DNA of 64,000 bases from Myxococcales bacterium. Its GTDB lineage: Bacteria; Myxococcota_A; Polyangia; Polyangiales; Polyangiaceae. Numbering within the stretch: position 1 is the first letter of the stretch; every line of letters starts with the position of its first letter. Made by a program: the position numbers and the translations under genes. The stretch covers positions 1,364,001 through 1,428,000 of the forward strand of contig JADJQX010000007.1 of the NCBI GenBank assembly GCA_016712525.1. The letters run 5' to 3'. This document shows, piece after piece, positions 8,698 to 18,163 of the stretch. The notes beneath the pieces are model-generated. The model was not told where the DNA came from. It ran no database searches and saw only the letters and a list, made by a program, of their open reading frames with translations.

Positions 8698-10095
8698 ATG
8701 CTCAAGCACACGAATCTACTCACGAAAGTCTACGGAATCAAAGACGGCCACACGTTGGCCGTGTACGAGCGTGAGGCCCGCGGTTACGAGGCCGCGAAGA
8801 AGGTCCTCACCTCGATGACCCGCGAGCAGGTCGTGGACGAGGCCAAGAAGGCCAACATCCGCGGTCGTGGCGGCGCAGGCTTCCCCATGGGGATCAAGTG
8901 GAGCTTCATGCGGCCCCACCCGACGAAGCCCGCCTACCTCGTCTTGAACGCCGACGAAGGCGAGCCCGGCACCCACAAAGACCGCACGCTCATGGAGCAG
9001 AACCCTCACGCGGTCATCGAGGGGTGCATCATCGGGTGCTACGGGATCGGCGCCCACACGGCCTACATCTACGTCCGCGACGAGCTCCACCTGTCGAAGG
9101 CCCGCCTGAACGACGCCATCAAGGAAGCACGCGCGAAGGGGTACCTCGGCGCGAAGCCCTTCGGAAAAGACTACGCGGTCGACGTTCACGTGCACACGGG
9201 AGCCGGCGCCTACATCTGCGGCGAAGAGACCTCGCTCTTGAACTCGCTCGAGGGCCGCCGCGGCGAGCCTCGCCTGAAGCCCCCCTTCCCCGCCCAGGTC
9301 GGCGCGTTCGGCTGCCCCACCACGGTGAACAACCTCGAGACGATCGGCGTGGTCCCGAGCGCATTTCTCATGGGCTGCGAGGAGTTCTCGAAGCAGTCGG
9401 CCCTCCACCACATCGGGGACGGCGGCGTTCGCCTCTACGGCGTGAACGGTCACGTGAAGAAGCCGGGCGTCGTCGAGCTCGCGGTCGGACCGACCCTTCG
9501 AGAGCTCATCTACGACATCGGCGGCGGTGTGCTCGGCGACAAGCCGCTCTGGGCCATCATCCCCGGCGGCTCGTCGACCCCCGTGCTCCGCGCCGACGAG
9601 CTCGTGAACGCCCCGGACGAGAAATCGCCGCTCCACGAGTACCACGGCAAGAGCATCCTCGACGTGCCCATGGGCGTCGACACGGCGCGCGGCCTCGGCA
9701 CCATGCTGGGGACCTGCTGCATCACGGTCATGGCCGAGGGGACGAGCCCGGTCGCCGCGATGCACAACCTCATGCAGTTTTACCGCCACGAGTCGTGCGG
9801 CCAGTGCACGCCGTGCCGCGAGGGCTCCGGCTGGCTGCTCCGCATCTGCGAGAAGCTCATGAACGGTACGTGCACCATGCAGGAGCTCGACACGCTCCAC
9901 GAGGTCGCCAACAACATCATGGGCAACACCATCTGCGCGTTCGGCGAGGGCACGGCGATGCCGGCGCTCGGCTTCCTGAAGAAGTTCCGTAAGGACTTCG
10001 AGGCCTACGTCCGCGACCCGAAGGCCGGCAAGCGCGCCACCCTCGTCGTGGAGGGCGAGAGCTTCCTGCCTTCCCACGCTCAAGCCGCCGAATGA
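8698..10095 (+). CDS. nuoF: NADH-quinone oxidoreductase subunit F
   Basis: 465 aa. Binds NADH and FMN and passes electrons to the iron-sulfur chain of complex I. The FMN/NADH glycine motif GRGGAGFPMGIKW lies near residue 60 and GAGAYICGEETSLLNSLEG near 165. The N3 [4Fe-4S] ligands are CGQCTPC at about 368-374, with the fourth Cys in NTICAFGEG near 413. The length is typical. It follows nuoE by 26 bp. NuoG, the usual third member of this module, does not follow; the operon goes straight to the membrane subunit nuoJ. Confidence 0.97.
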   Translation: MLKHTNLLTKVYGIKDGHTLAVYEREARGYEAAKKVLTSMTREQVVDEAKKANIRGRGGAGFPMGIKWSFMRPHPTKPAYLVLNADEGEPGTHKDRTLMEQNPHAVIEGCIIGCYGIGAHTAYIYVRDELHLSKARLNDAIKEARAKGYLGAKPFGKDYAVDVHVHTGAGAYICGEETSLLNSLEGRRGEPRLKPPFPAQVGAFGCPTTVNNLETIGVVPSAFLMGCEEFSKQSALHHIGDGGVRLYGVNGHVKKPGVVELAVGPTLRELIYDIGGGVLGDKPLWAIIPGGSSTPVLRADELVNAPDEKSPLHEYHGKSILDVPMGVDTARGLGTMLGTCCITVMAEGTSPVAAMHNLMQFYRHESCGQCTPCREGSGWLLRICEKLMNGTCTMQELDTLHEVANNIMGNTICAFGEGTAMPALGFLKKFRKDFEAYVRDPKAGKRATLVVEGESFLPSHAQAAE

Positions 10096-10156
10096 CTCGA
10101 CGCCACCGCCCCTCGGCCCCGCAACGCGGACCGAACCTCGGAACCAAGGACCACCC

Positions 10157-10747
10157 GTGAATCTCGGACAAGCCTACTTCTGGATCTGCGCCACCATGGC
10201 GGTCATCGGAGCGATCGCCACGGTCGCTGCGAAGAACCCCATCCGCGGCGCCATGGGCCTCTTGCTCATGATCTTGAACATCGCGGGGCTCTTCCTCGCG
10301 CTCCACGCGCAGTTCCTCGCGGCGATCCAGCTCATCGTGTACGCGGGCGCGATCGTGGTCCTCTTCCTGTTCGTGATCATGCTCATCGGTCCGTCGGCGA
10401 GCACGCCGTCGGACAAACGCGGCCTCCCGAGCCGCGTGGTGGGCGCGGCAGCCTTCGGGCTGTCGGGCATCGCGGCGATGGGCCTGCTCGTCCGCGCGGG
10501 CCTCGCGGCCGCCGAAGCGAATCCGGGCGCGGGCACGGAGCCTCCGCTCCCTCCGAACGACTTCGGCACGATCGACACCCTCGGCCGCCTCCTCTTCACC
10601 CAGGGGCTCGTACCTTTCGAGCTCTCGAGCGCGCTGCTCATGGTCGCCATCATCGGGGCCGTCGCCGTCGCGCGCGGCAAGCAGCCCGCCCCCGCCGTCG
10701 ACACGAAGGTCGCGGCCAAGGCCAAGACGAAGGAGATCGCCTCGTGA
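10157..10747 (+). CDS. nuoJ: NADH-quinone oxidoreductase subunit J
   Basis: 196 aa integral membrane subunit of the complex I proton-pumping arm. A GTG start precedes several hydrophobic helices, including the conserved TM3 region AIQLIVYAGAIVVLFLFVIM, which contains the pi-bulge segment of NuoJ. A soluble loop rich in Pro/Gly follows (residues ~115-135), then a last helix and a Lys/Ala-rich tail. It overlaps nuoK by 4 bp (GTGA), indicating coupling. Confidence 0.93.
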   Translation: MNLGQAYFWICATMAVIGAIATVAAKNPIRGAMGLLLMILNIAGLFLALHAQFLAAIQLIVYAGAIVVLFLFVIMLIGPSASTPSDKRGLPSRVVGAAAFGLSGIAAMGLLVRAGLAAAEANPGAGTEPPLPPNDFGTIDTLGRLLFTQGLVPFELSSALLMVAIIGAVAVARGKQPAPAVDTKVAAKAKTKEIAS

Positions 10748-11049
10748 TCACCACGAACAGCTACGTGTTGCTCTCCGCCATCCTGTTCACCATCGGCGGC
10801 ATCGGGTTCCTCGTGCGCCGCAACGTGCTCGTCACCCTGATGAGCATCGAGGTGATGCTCAACGCGGTGAACGTGGCGCTCGTCGCGTTCAACCGGTCGA
10901 TGCCCAAGGCCCACACCGGCCAGCTCTTCGCGTTCTTCCTCATCGCCGCCGAGGCGGCCGAGGTCGCCGTCGGTTTGGCCATCGTCATCTCGATCTTCCG
11001 TCTTCGCCGCTCGGTGCGCACGGACGAGGCCGACCTCCTCAAGAACTAG
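10744..11049 (+). CDS. nuoK: NADH-quinone oxidoreductase subunit K
   Basis: 101 aa, three-helix MrpC-like subunit of the membrane arm. Conserved features include SIEVMLNAVNVALVAF, with the proton-channel Glu in TM2, and the second Glu in FFLIAAEAAEVAVGLAI in TM3. GTG start overlapping the nuoJ stop. The length is typical. Confidence 0.96.
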   Translation: MITTNSYVLLSAILFTIGGIGFLVRRNVLVTLMSIEVMLNAVNVALVAFNRSMPKAHTGQLFAFFLIAAEAAEVAVGLAIVISIFRLRRSVRTDEADLLKN

Positions 11050-11119
11050 CGCCCCCGTCTCGCAGACGGGCCAAAATGTCGAACCTTTTCGATATCTTCC
11101 ACCAAGGACACCACGTCCG

Positions 11120-13702
11120 ATGCTCAAGTTTCTGACCACGCTCTTCCCCACCGGCGACTTCGCGCTGCTCGCGCTCGTCCTGGGCATGCCGCTCCTCGGC
11201 GCCATCGTGAATGGCATCTGGGGCCAGCGCCTCGGCAAAAAAGCCGTCAAGACCATGGCGCTCTCGGCCATGGGCATCGCGTTCGCCGGTGCGGTCGTGA
11301 CGTTCCTCGTGCTCGACCGTGAGTCGTCGCAGCACCCCGGCCACCACGTGAAGCTCTCGTGGCTCGCGTGGCAGTGGATGCGCACGACCGGGGCACGCGA
11401 GATGACCGTGCCGATCGAGCTGAAGTTCAGCGTCGACGCGCTCTCCGGCGTGATGATGCTCGTCATCACGGGGGTCGGCTTCCTCATCCACCTCTACGCG
11501 TCGTCCTACATGGAGAACGACAAGGCGTACTGGAGGTTCTTCGCCTACCTGAACCTCTTCGTCTTCTCGATGCTCGTCCTCGTGTTGGGCGACAACCTCC
11601 CGGTGCTCTTCGTCGGGTGGGAGGGCGTGGGCCTCTGCAGCTACCTCCTCATCGGCTTCTGGTACCAGCACGGACCGAACGCCCAGGCGGGCAAGAAGGC
11701 GTTCGTCGCCAACCGCATCGGCGACTTCGGCCTGCTCTGCGGCATGTTCCTGCTGGTGCACTACACCGGCGCGCTCGACTGGAGCGGCATCGAGCAAGGG
11801 TCGGGCTCGCTCGTGAGCCAGGCCGATCAGATGCAGGTTCACCTCTGGCCCATCGGCGGCGGTCAGTTCCAAGGGTTCTTGGCCTTCCTCCAGCCGAAGA
11901 CTCCCCTCGTCATCACGGGCGCGACGGCGGTCGGGCTCATGCTCTTCCTCGGGTGCACCGGCAAGAGCGCGCAAATCCCGCTCTACGTGTGGCTCCCCGA
12001 CGCCATGGCGGGCCCAACCCCGGTCTCGGCGCTCATCCACGCGGCCACGATGGTCACGGCCGGCATCTACCTCGTCTGCCGCCTCTCGTTCGTGTTCGTG
12101 CTCTCGCCCTTCACGATGGCGGTCATCGCCTTCACGGGCGCGTTCACGGCGCTCTTCGCGGCCACGATCGCGCTCGTGCAGAACGATCTGAAGAAGGTGC
12201 TCGCCTACTCCACGGTGAGCCAGCTCGGGTACATGTTCCTCGGCGTCGGCGTCGGCGCGTTCACCGCGGGCTTCTTCCACGTGTTCACGCACGCGTTCTT
12301 CAAGGCCTGCCTCTTCCTCGGCGCCGGCAGCGTCATCCACGCGATGCACGCGCGCATCCACGACGACGTGAAGTCGCAGGACATGCGGAACATGGGCGGC
12401 CTGCGCAAGTACATGCCGTACACGTTCTGGACGTTCGGCGCGGCCACGCTCGCCATCATCGGCTTCCCGCTCACATCCGGCTTCTTCTCGAAGGACGAGA
12501 TCCTCTTCAAGGCCTTCGTGAACCATCCGGTCAACCCCGCCGCCGCCCACATGGGCGCCAAGGCCGCGGAGAAGCTCTGGCAGCAGCCGACGTGGATTGG
12601 CCCGGTCCTCTGGGCCATGGGCCTCGCGACGGCCGTGCTCACGGCGTTCTACATGTCGCGCGCCTTCATCCTCACCTTCTTCGGTGACTTCAAGGGGTGG
12701 ACGATCGGCAAGGCGCCGGCGAGCGAGCACCACGATCACGACGACCACGGCGACCACGGTGACGACGACGATCATCACCACGAGGAAGACCTGAAGGTGC
12801 CGGGTGCGGCTCCGCACGAGTCGCCTTGGCAGATGACCGTCCCCCTCATGATCCTGGCGACGTTGTCTCTCGCGGGTGGTTTCTTGAACCCCGGCCTCTT
12901 CGCCGGGCTCTTCAAGGATCACAAGCCGCCGATGGAGCACTGGCTCGAGCCGGTGTTCGAAGAGGCCGAGAAGGCGATTCAGGTCCTGCCGAACGCCGAG
13001 GCGGCTCACCACAAGGAATACCCGCTCACGGCGGCGGCCTTCGCGGCCTTCGCGGTGGGCACCTTCGTGGCCTACCAGTTCTACATCGCCAAGAAGGGCC
13101 AGCCCGCGAAGGACATGGCCGAGAAGGCGCCGGGGCTCCACAAGCTGCTCGTCGACAAGTGGCGGGTGGACGAGCTCTACGACGCGACCGTGTGGAACGG
13201 CGTCGACGCGCTCGCCGACACGGCCATCTCGGTCGATCAGAGCTTCTTCGACGCGATCATCGCCCGCCTCACGGCCCTCGTGGTCGCGGCGCTCGGCACG
13301 GTCCTCCGGGTCTTCCAGAACGGCGTCGTTCACGTTTACGCCGGGGCGATGGCCCTAGGCATCGTGCTCATCGGCTGGTTCGTCGTCGTCCCCCGGGCCG
13401 ACGTCTCGACCCGCGCCACGGGCAACGGCGACTACGTCCTCGAGGCCGCGCCCGGCATGGGCTACGGCTACCGGTGGACGCCCGAAGCCTCCGGCAAGCC
13501 GCAGGACGACAAGTTCTCGCCCGCGAGCACGCAGCTCAAAGTGCACCTCGACGCCGACAAGACCCAGACGGTCAAGCTCGAGGTCAAGAACGCCTTCGGC
13601 TTCCAGGCCTCGCGCGAGGTCACGCTGAAAGGTCCCACGAGCGAGAAACCCGAGAAGCTCGGCTCGGTCGATCTCCCCTCCGACAACCTGGGTAAGAACT
13701 GA
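11120..13702 (+). CDS. nuoL: NADH-quinone oxidoreductase subunit L, with His/Asp-rich loop and C-terminal extension
   Basis: 860 aa, far longer than the ~610 of E. coli NuoL. The antiporter-like core is intact: GWEGVGLCSYLLIGFWY, the channel helices with KSAQIPLYVWLPDAMAGPTP, and the broken helix with HAATMVTAGIYL. There are two oddities. Residues ~535-562 form a loop of nearly only His, Asp and Glu, a likely metal-binding or flexible segment. After the last membrane helix (YAGAMALGIVLIGWFVVVP) about 105 residues follow that look like a periplasmic beta-sandwich (see findings). The gene lies 70 bp after nuoK and overlaps nuoM by 1 bp. Confidence 0.95.
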   Translation: MLKFLTTLFPTGDFALLALVLGMPLLGAIVNGIWGQRLGKKAVKTMALSAMGIAFAGAVVTFLVLDRESSQHPGHHVKLSWLAWQWMRTTGAREMTVPIELKFSVDALSGVMMLVITGVGFLIHLYASSYMENDKAYWRFFAYLNLFVFSMLVLVLGDNLPVLFVGWEGVGLCSYLLIGFWYQHGPNAQAGKKAFVANRIGDFGLLCGMFLLVHYTGALDWSGIEQGSGSLVSQADQMQVHLWPIGGGQFQGFLAFLQPKTPLVITGATAVGLMLFLGCTGKSAQIPLYVWLPDAMAGPTPVSALIHAATMVTAGIYLVCRLSFVFVLSPFTMAVIAFTGAFTALFAATIALVQNDLKKVLAYSTVSQLGYMFLGVGVGAFTAGFFHVFTHAFFKACLFLGAGSVIHAMHARIHDDVKSQDMRNMGGLRKYMPYTFWTFGAATLAIIGFPLTSGFFSKDEILFKAFVNHPVNPAAAHMGAKAAEKLWQQPTWIGPVLWAMGLATAVLTAFYMSRAFILTFFGDFKGWTIGKAPASEHHDHDDHGDHGDDDDHHHEEDLKVPGAAPHESPWQMTVPLMILATLSLAGGFLNPGLFAGLFKDHKPPMEHWLEPVFEEAEKAIQVLPNAEAAHHKEYPLTAAAFAAFAVGTFVAYQFYIAKKGQPAKDMAEKAPGLHKLLVDKWRVDELYDATVWNGVDALADTAISVDQSFFDAIIARLTALVVAALGTVLRVFQNGVVHVYAGAMALGIVLIGWFVVVPRADVSTRATGNGDYVLEAAPGMGYGYRWTPEASGKPQDDKFSPASTQLKVHLDADKTQTVKLEVKNAFGFQASREVTLKGPTSEKPEKLGSVDLPSDNLGKN

Positions 13703-15639
13703 TGTCCGCCGTCCAATCACCCGAGCCCGCACAGAAGAACGCGCCGTACTCCGTCCTCGTGGTCGGGGCGATGCTCCTCGTTCTCGCGAGCGCGTCTTAC
13801 ATTGTCGTACCCGACTTCCTCGCGAAGGTGCTCGGTCGGCTCGGGGGGCTCCTCCCCTTGCTCGTCCCTGCCCTCGTCGTCGGCGCGATCCCGCGGAACC
13901 GCTCGTGGGGGGTGCGCATCACGATGGGGCTCATCGCGGCCCTGCTCGCCCTCTTCGTCCAGCGCATGTGGCCCGCAGCCGCGGAGGCCACCGACCCGGC
14001 GGAGCTCCCCGCCGAGTCCCACACCATCCTGAGCTGGCTCATCGCGCTCCCCTTCCTCGGCGCGGTGGCCATCCTCTTCGCGCCGCGCCAAGCGCCGCGG
14101 ACGCTCAAAGCGATCACGCTCGGCGTCATGATCGTGTCGCTCTTCGCGAGCATTCCGCTGCTCCGCGTCTCGATGGGGCGAGACTTCCACTTCGTGCAGG
14201 ACGTCGTGTGGGTGGAGCGCTTCGGCATCCACTACCACGTCGCGCTCGACGGCATCTCGCTCTGGCTCGTGATGCTCACGGTCTTCACGATGCCGATCGC
14301 GGCGTACGTGTCGTTCGGGTCGATCGACACCCGCATCAAGGACTGGTGCTTCTCGCTGCTCGTGCTCCAGGGCGCCATGATCGGCGCGCTCGTCGCGATG
14401 GACCTCTTCCTCTTCTACGTCTTCTGGGAGCTCATGCTCATCCCGATGTACGTGATGATCGGGGTGTGGGGCGGCGCGAACCGGATCAAGGCCGCCATCA
14501 AGTTCTTCCTCTACACGATGGCCGGCTCCGTGCTGATGCTCGTCGCGATCTTCTACCTCGCGTACACGTACTCGCGCGCGTCGGGTGGGCAGGTGAGCTT
14601 CGACTACTTCGAGCTCCAGCGCCTCGCGATCCCGCACAACGTCCAGATCTGGCTCTTCGCCGCGTTCGCCCTGAGCTTCTGCATCAAGGTGCCGATGTTC
14701 CCGGTGCACACGTGGCTGCCCGATGCCCACACCGAGGCGCCCACGGGGGGCTCGATCATCCTCGCCGCCGTGATGCTGAAGATGGGTACCTACGGCTACC
14801 TGCGCTTCTGCATGGGTCTCTTCCCCGAGGCCTGCGGGTGGGCCGCTCCGACGCTCGGCGGCATCGCCGTCCTCGGAGGGATCCTCTACGGTGCGCTCTG
14901 CGCCTGGAAGCAAGACGACGTGAAGCGCCTCGTCGCGTACTCGTCGGTCGCCCACCTCGGGTACGTGATGCTCGGCATCTTCGCGGCCACGCCCGCGTCG
15001 ATCGAGGGCTCCGTGCTCCAGATGATCAACCACGGCATCTCGACCGGCGCGCTCTTCCTCTTGGTCGGCGCGATCTACGACCGCCGTCACACGCGCATGC
15101 TCGACGAGTTCGGCGGCCTCGCGAAGGTCATGCCGGTCTACGCGACGCTCTTCATCATCGTGTCGATGTCGAGCGTGGGCCTCCCGGGGACCAACGGCTT
15201 CGTCGGCGAGTTCATGATCATCACGGGCACGTTCACCTCGATCCGCCTGAACCACGTGAACGGCATCCAGGCCGTCGGCGCGGCGATCGGCGTCATCTTG
15301 GCCGCGCTCTACATGCTCACGGCCGTCCAGAAGATGTTCTTCGGCAAGATCACGAAGCCCGAGAACAAGAAGCTCACGGACCTCAACGGCCGCGAGCTCA
15401 TCGCGGTGACCCCGCTCATCGGGATGATCTTCATCATCGGCTTCTTCCCGCAGCTCCTGCTCGAGCCGATGGCCGGGGCGGTCGCGCGCATCCACGACGA
15501 CTACTCGAGCCGCATCGAGCAGAACCCCGGCCCGAAGTTCTACCAAGGGCCGATCAAGCTCCAGGCCCGCCGCCCGGAGGCCCCTAAGAAGGCCTCGGCG
15601 CCCGAACCCGAGAAGGCCCCCGCGGCCGAAGGCCACTGA
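13702..15639 (+). CDS. nuoM: NADH-quinone oxidoreductase subunit M
   Basis: 645 aa. Antiporter-like proton-pumping subunit. The key glutamate of TM5 is in FYVFWELMLIPMYVMIG; the Lys-bearing channel segments are CIKVPMFPVHTWLPDAHTEAP and the following helices, and the broken helix carries MINHGISTGALFLLVG. The N-terminus has about 80 extra residues with additional hydrophobic segments before the canonical start region, and the C-terminus ends in a Lys/Pro/Ala/Glu tail. TGATG junction with nuoL. Confidence 0.96.
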   Translation: MSAVQSPEPAQKNAPYSVLVVGAMLLVLASASYIVVPDFLAKVLGRLGGLLPLLVPALVVGAIPRNRSWGVRITMGLIAALLALFVQRMWPAAAEATDPAELPAESHTILSWLIALPFLGAVAILFAPRQAPRTLKAITLGVMIVSLFASIPLLRVSMGRDFHFVQDVVWVERFGIHYHVALDGISLWLVMLTVFTMPIAAYVSFGSIDTRIKDWCFSLLVLQGAMIGALVAMDLFLFYVFWELMLIPMYVMIGVWGGANRIKAAIKFFLYTMAGSVLMLVAIFYLAYTYSRASGGQVSFDYFELQRLAIPHNVQIWLFAAFALSFCIKVPMFPVHTWLPDAHTEAPTGGSIILAAVMLKMGTYGYLRFCMGLFPEACGWAAPTLGGIAVLGGILYGALCAWKQDDVKRLVAYSSVAHLGYVMLGIFAATPASIEGSVLQMINHGISTGALFLLVGAIYDRRHTRMLDEFGGLAKVMPVYATLFIIVSMSSVGLPGTNGFVGEFMIITGTFTSIRLNHVNGIQAVGAAIGVILAALYMLTAVQKMFFGKITKPENKKLTDLNGRELIAVTPLIGMIFIIGFFPQLLLEPMAGAVARIHDDYSSRIEQNPGPKFYQGPIKLQARRPEAPKKASAPEPEKAPAAEGH

Positions 15640-15643
15640 CGCC

Positions 15644-17122
15644 ATGCTCCTCGCCTTTGCACTGTCTCCCCTCTTGGTGGTCGCCGTCGGCGCCCTCCTG
15701 CTCATGTTGGCCGAGGCCTTCTCGAAGGTCCGCGCGGGGCTCGCCCTCGGCACGGCCATCGTGTTCTTCGCCGGGCTCGCGTTCTCCGCTTCGGTGTGGC
15801 TGTACGGCATCGAGGCGATCCCGGGGGTCGAGGTGCTCGCCCCGTGGCTCGTCATCGACAAGTTCTCGATGTTCATGAACGCGCTGCTCTGCCTCGGAGG
15901 CGGCCTCGCCGCGCTCCTCGCGGGCGGCTACCTCCCGGAGCACAAAATCGAGCGTGGCGAGTTCTACTCGCTCCTCCTCTTCGCGACGTTCGGCGCGATG
16001 ATGCTCGCCGCCTCCGGAGACTTCCTCACCCTCTTCATCGGTCTCGAGACGATGTCGATCGGCGCGTACGCGATGACCGCGTTCCGTCGCACCTCGCCCC
16101 GCTCGGCCGAGGGGGCCCTTAAGTACTTCCTCCTCGGGTCGTTCGCCGCCGCGCTCTTGCTCTACGGCTTCGCGCTCCTCTACGGCGCGACCGGCCACAC
16201 CGACCTCACCGGGGTCGGCGCGAGCATCAAGACGGGCGAGAACGCCCCGATGGTGCTGGTCGCCATGGTGCTCGTGCTCGCGGGCCTCGTCTTCAAGGTG
16301 AGCGCGGTGCCCTTCCACATGTGGACGCCGGACGCGTACGAAGGCGCGCCCACGCCCGCGACGACCTATATGGCGGTCGCGGTCAAGAGCGGCGCGTTCG
16401 CGATGCTCCTCCGCGTCTTGCTGACGTGCTTCGGTGACGCGCGCTCGATGTCCTGGTCGAGCGGGTGGCCCCCGGTGCTCGCCTGGATCGCGGTCCTCAC
16501 GATGACCGTGGCGAACCTGATCGCCGGTCGCCAAGAGTCGGTGAAGCGCATGCTCGCGTACTCGAGCATCGCCCACGCCGGCTACCTCCTCGTCGGCGTG
16601 GTCGCCACGATGAAGAGCCCCGCGCAAGGAAGCGCGAGCGTACTTTTCTACCTACTCACCTACACGGTCTCCACCGCAGGCGCGTTCGGGACGCTCATCC
16701 TCTGCGGCCGCTTCGGCGCCGAGGCCGTGAGCTACGAGGACCTCGCCGGCATCGGTCGCCGACACCCGGCCGCGGCCCTGCCCTTCTCGCTCTTCTTGGT
16801 CTCCCTCGCCGGGTTCCCTCCCACGGCCGGCTTCTTCGGCAAGTGGTTCGTGTTCCGGGCCGCCATGGACGGGGGCTTCACGTGGCTCACCATCGTGGCG
16901 TTCTTGAACAGCGTCATCGGCGCCTACTACTACCTGCGCGTCCTCGTGTTCATGTACATGCGCGAGCCCGCGGCGGGCGCCCCCGTCGCGACGCCGATGC
17001 GCTCGGGCTACGTGAACGCCGCCCTCCTCCTCAGCGCGTTCCTCGTCGTCGTCTTGGGCGTCTCGCCGTCCCTCTCGATCGACGTCGCCATGAAGGCGGC
17101 CGCTGCGTTCGGGGCGGGATGA
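15644..17122 (+). CDS. nuoN: NADH-quinone oxidoreductase subunit N
   Basis: 492 aa antiporter-like subunit. Conserved parts include FIGLETMSIGAYAM with the TM5 Glu, KYFLLGSFAAALLLYG with the TM7 Lys, FKVSAVPFHMWTPDAYEGAP, and YSSIAHAGYLLVG. The length is normal and there is no added domain, unlike NuoL. It starts 4 bp after the nuoM stop and overlaps the next gene by 4 bp (ATGA), so translation of the following lipoprotein is probably coupled to it. Confidence 0.97.
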   Translation: MLLAFALSPLLVVAVGALLLMLAEAFSKVRAGLALGTAIVFFAGLAFSASVWLYGIEAIPGVEVLAPWLVIDKFSMFMNALLCLGGGLAALLAGGYLPEHKIERGEFYSLLLFATFGAMMLAASGDFLTLFIGLETMSIGAYAMTAFRRTSPRSAEGALKYFLLGSFAAALLLYGFALLYGATGHTDLTGVGASIKTGENAPMVLVAMVLVLAGLVFKVSAVPFHMWTPDAYEGAPTPATTYMAVAVKSGAFAMLLRVLLTCFGDARSMSWSSGWPPVLAWIAVLTMTVANLIAGRQESVKRMLAYSSIAHAGYLLVGVVATMKSPAQGSASVLFYLLTYTVSTAGAFGTLILCGRFGAEAVSYEDLAGIGRRHPAAALPFSLFLVSLAGFPPTAGFFGKWFVFRAAMDGGFTWLTIVAFLNSVIGAYYYLRVLVFMYMREPAAGAPVATPMRSGYVNAALLLSAFLVVVLGVSPSLSIDVAMKAAAAFGAG

Positions 17123-18054
17123 GCTCCTCGGGTCTTCTTCGTTCGGTCGTGGTCGCGGCGCTGCTGGTCGGCTGCCGCGACGCTCCGAAGGACGACGGCC
17201 CGAAACCTCCGCCGAGCGCGCCGCAAGCCGAGGCGGCCACGCCCACGCCGACCGCCGCTCCCGCGGCCACGTACTACGACGCGGCCAAGGTGAACGAGAT
17301 CATCAACCCGTCGAAGCTCCCGACCTACCAAGGGCCTACGGGGAGCGTCGAAGGAACGATCGTCGTGAGAGGTGCGCCGCCACCGGCGACGACCGGCAAG
17401 CGCGCCGACTTCTCCAAGTGCCCCGAGGCAGCGGCCGTGTACGGCTCTTCCTTTCGCGTGGGGGCGACCGTCGGGGAGGGGCGCACGCTCGCGGACGCAG
17501 TCGTGGCGGTGACCGGGTACGAGGGGTTCGTGCCTGCGAAGACCGATCACGTCGAGACGTCGTTCGATGCCTGTGCGTACGATCGCCGGACCGTTCTCCT
17601 CACGTTCGGTCAGCGCCTCGACGTCTACAACCGCTCCAAGAAGCAGATCGTCACGCCCGACATCGACGGACAGCCGGTGTTGGCGCTCCGCATCGCGGCG
17701 CCGCACTCGGTCTCGCCTGTCCACCTCTTCCCACCGAACCCTGGTCGGTTCCACCTCATCGATCGGGGCGTCCTCGGGTACGTCGACGTCGACGTGTACG
17801 TGCTCATGCACCCCCTGCACGCGACGACCTCGATCGAGGGCACGTACCGCATCGACGGCATCCCGGCCGGCAAGGCGACGGTCAACGTCGCGCACCCGGC
17901 GTTCACGGGCGACGCGGCGAAGGACGTGACGGTGGCGCCGAACGTCGTGACACGCGTCGACCTCGTGCTCTCGTACGGCGAGGACGCGGGCGCGAAGGGC
18001 GACGCGGGCGCGAAGGGCGACGCCGGGAAGATCAAGCCCGACCCGCTGCGGTGA
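17119..18054 (+). CDS. Lipoprotein with cupredoxin-like / carboxypeptidase-regulatory-like domain, last gene of the nuo operon
   Basis: 311 aa. Signal peptide with lipobox LLVGC, then a Pro/Ala-rich linker and, from ~75, GSVEGTIVVRGAPPP. The layout (beta strands, a central FDACAYDRRTVLLTFGQ, then YVLMHPLHATTSIEG and TYRIDGIPAGKATVNVAHP) resembles the plastocyanin-like/carboxypeptidase-regulatory proteins sometimes linked to methylamine or cytochrome oxidation, where Cys, His and Met bind copper. I see candidate Cys, His and Met residues but cannot assign ligands. The C-terminus has two DAGAKG-type repeats. ATGA overlap with nuoN ties its expression to complex I; a periplasmic role near the respiratory chain is inference. 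Confidence 0.7.
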   Translation: MSSSGLLRSVVVAALLVGCRDAPKDDGPKPPPSAPQAEAATPTPTAAPAATYYDAAKVNEIINPSKLPTYQGPTGSVEGTIVVRGAPPPATTGKRADFSKCPEAAAVYGSSFRVGATVGEGRTLADAVVAVTGYEGFVPAKTDHVETSFDACAYDRRTVLLTFGQRLDVYNRSKKQIVTPDIDGQPVLALRIAAPHSVSPVHLFPPNPGRFHLIDRGVLGYVDVDVYVLMHPLHATTSIEGTYRIDGIPAGKATVNVAHPAFTGDAAKDVTVAPNVVTRVDLVLSYGEDAGAKGDAGAKGDAGKIKPDPLR

Positions 18055-18163
18055 GCGAGACGTTCCGCGTGGCGTGAGGCGGCCAACGGAGAGGCGTGCC
18101 GCTCGTCCTCCTCGCCGACCGAGCATGGCGCACGAGACGAGCCACGCGACTTAACCCTTGCGC

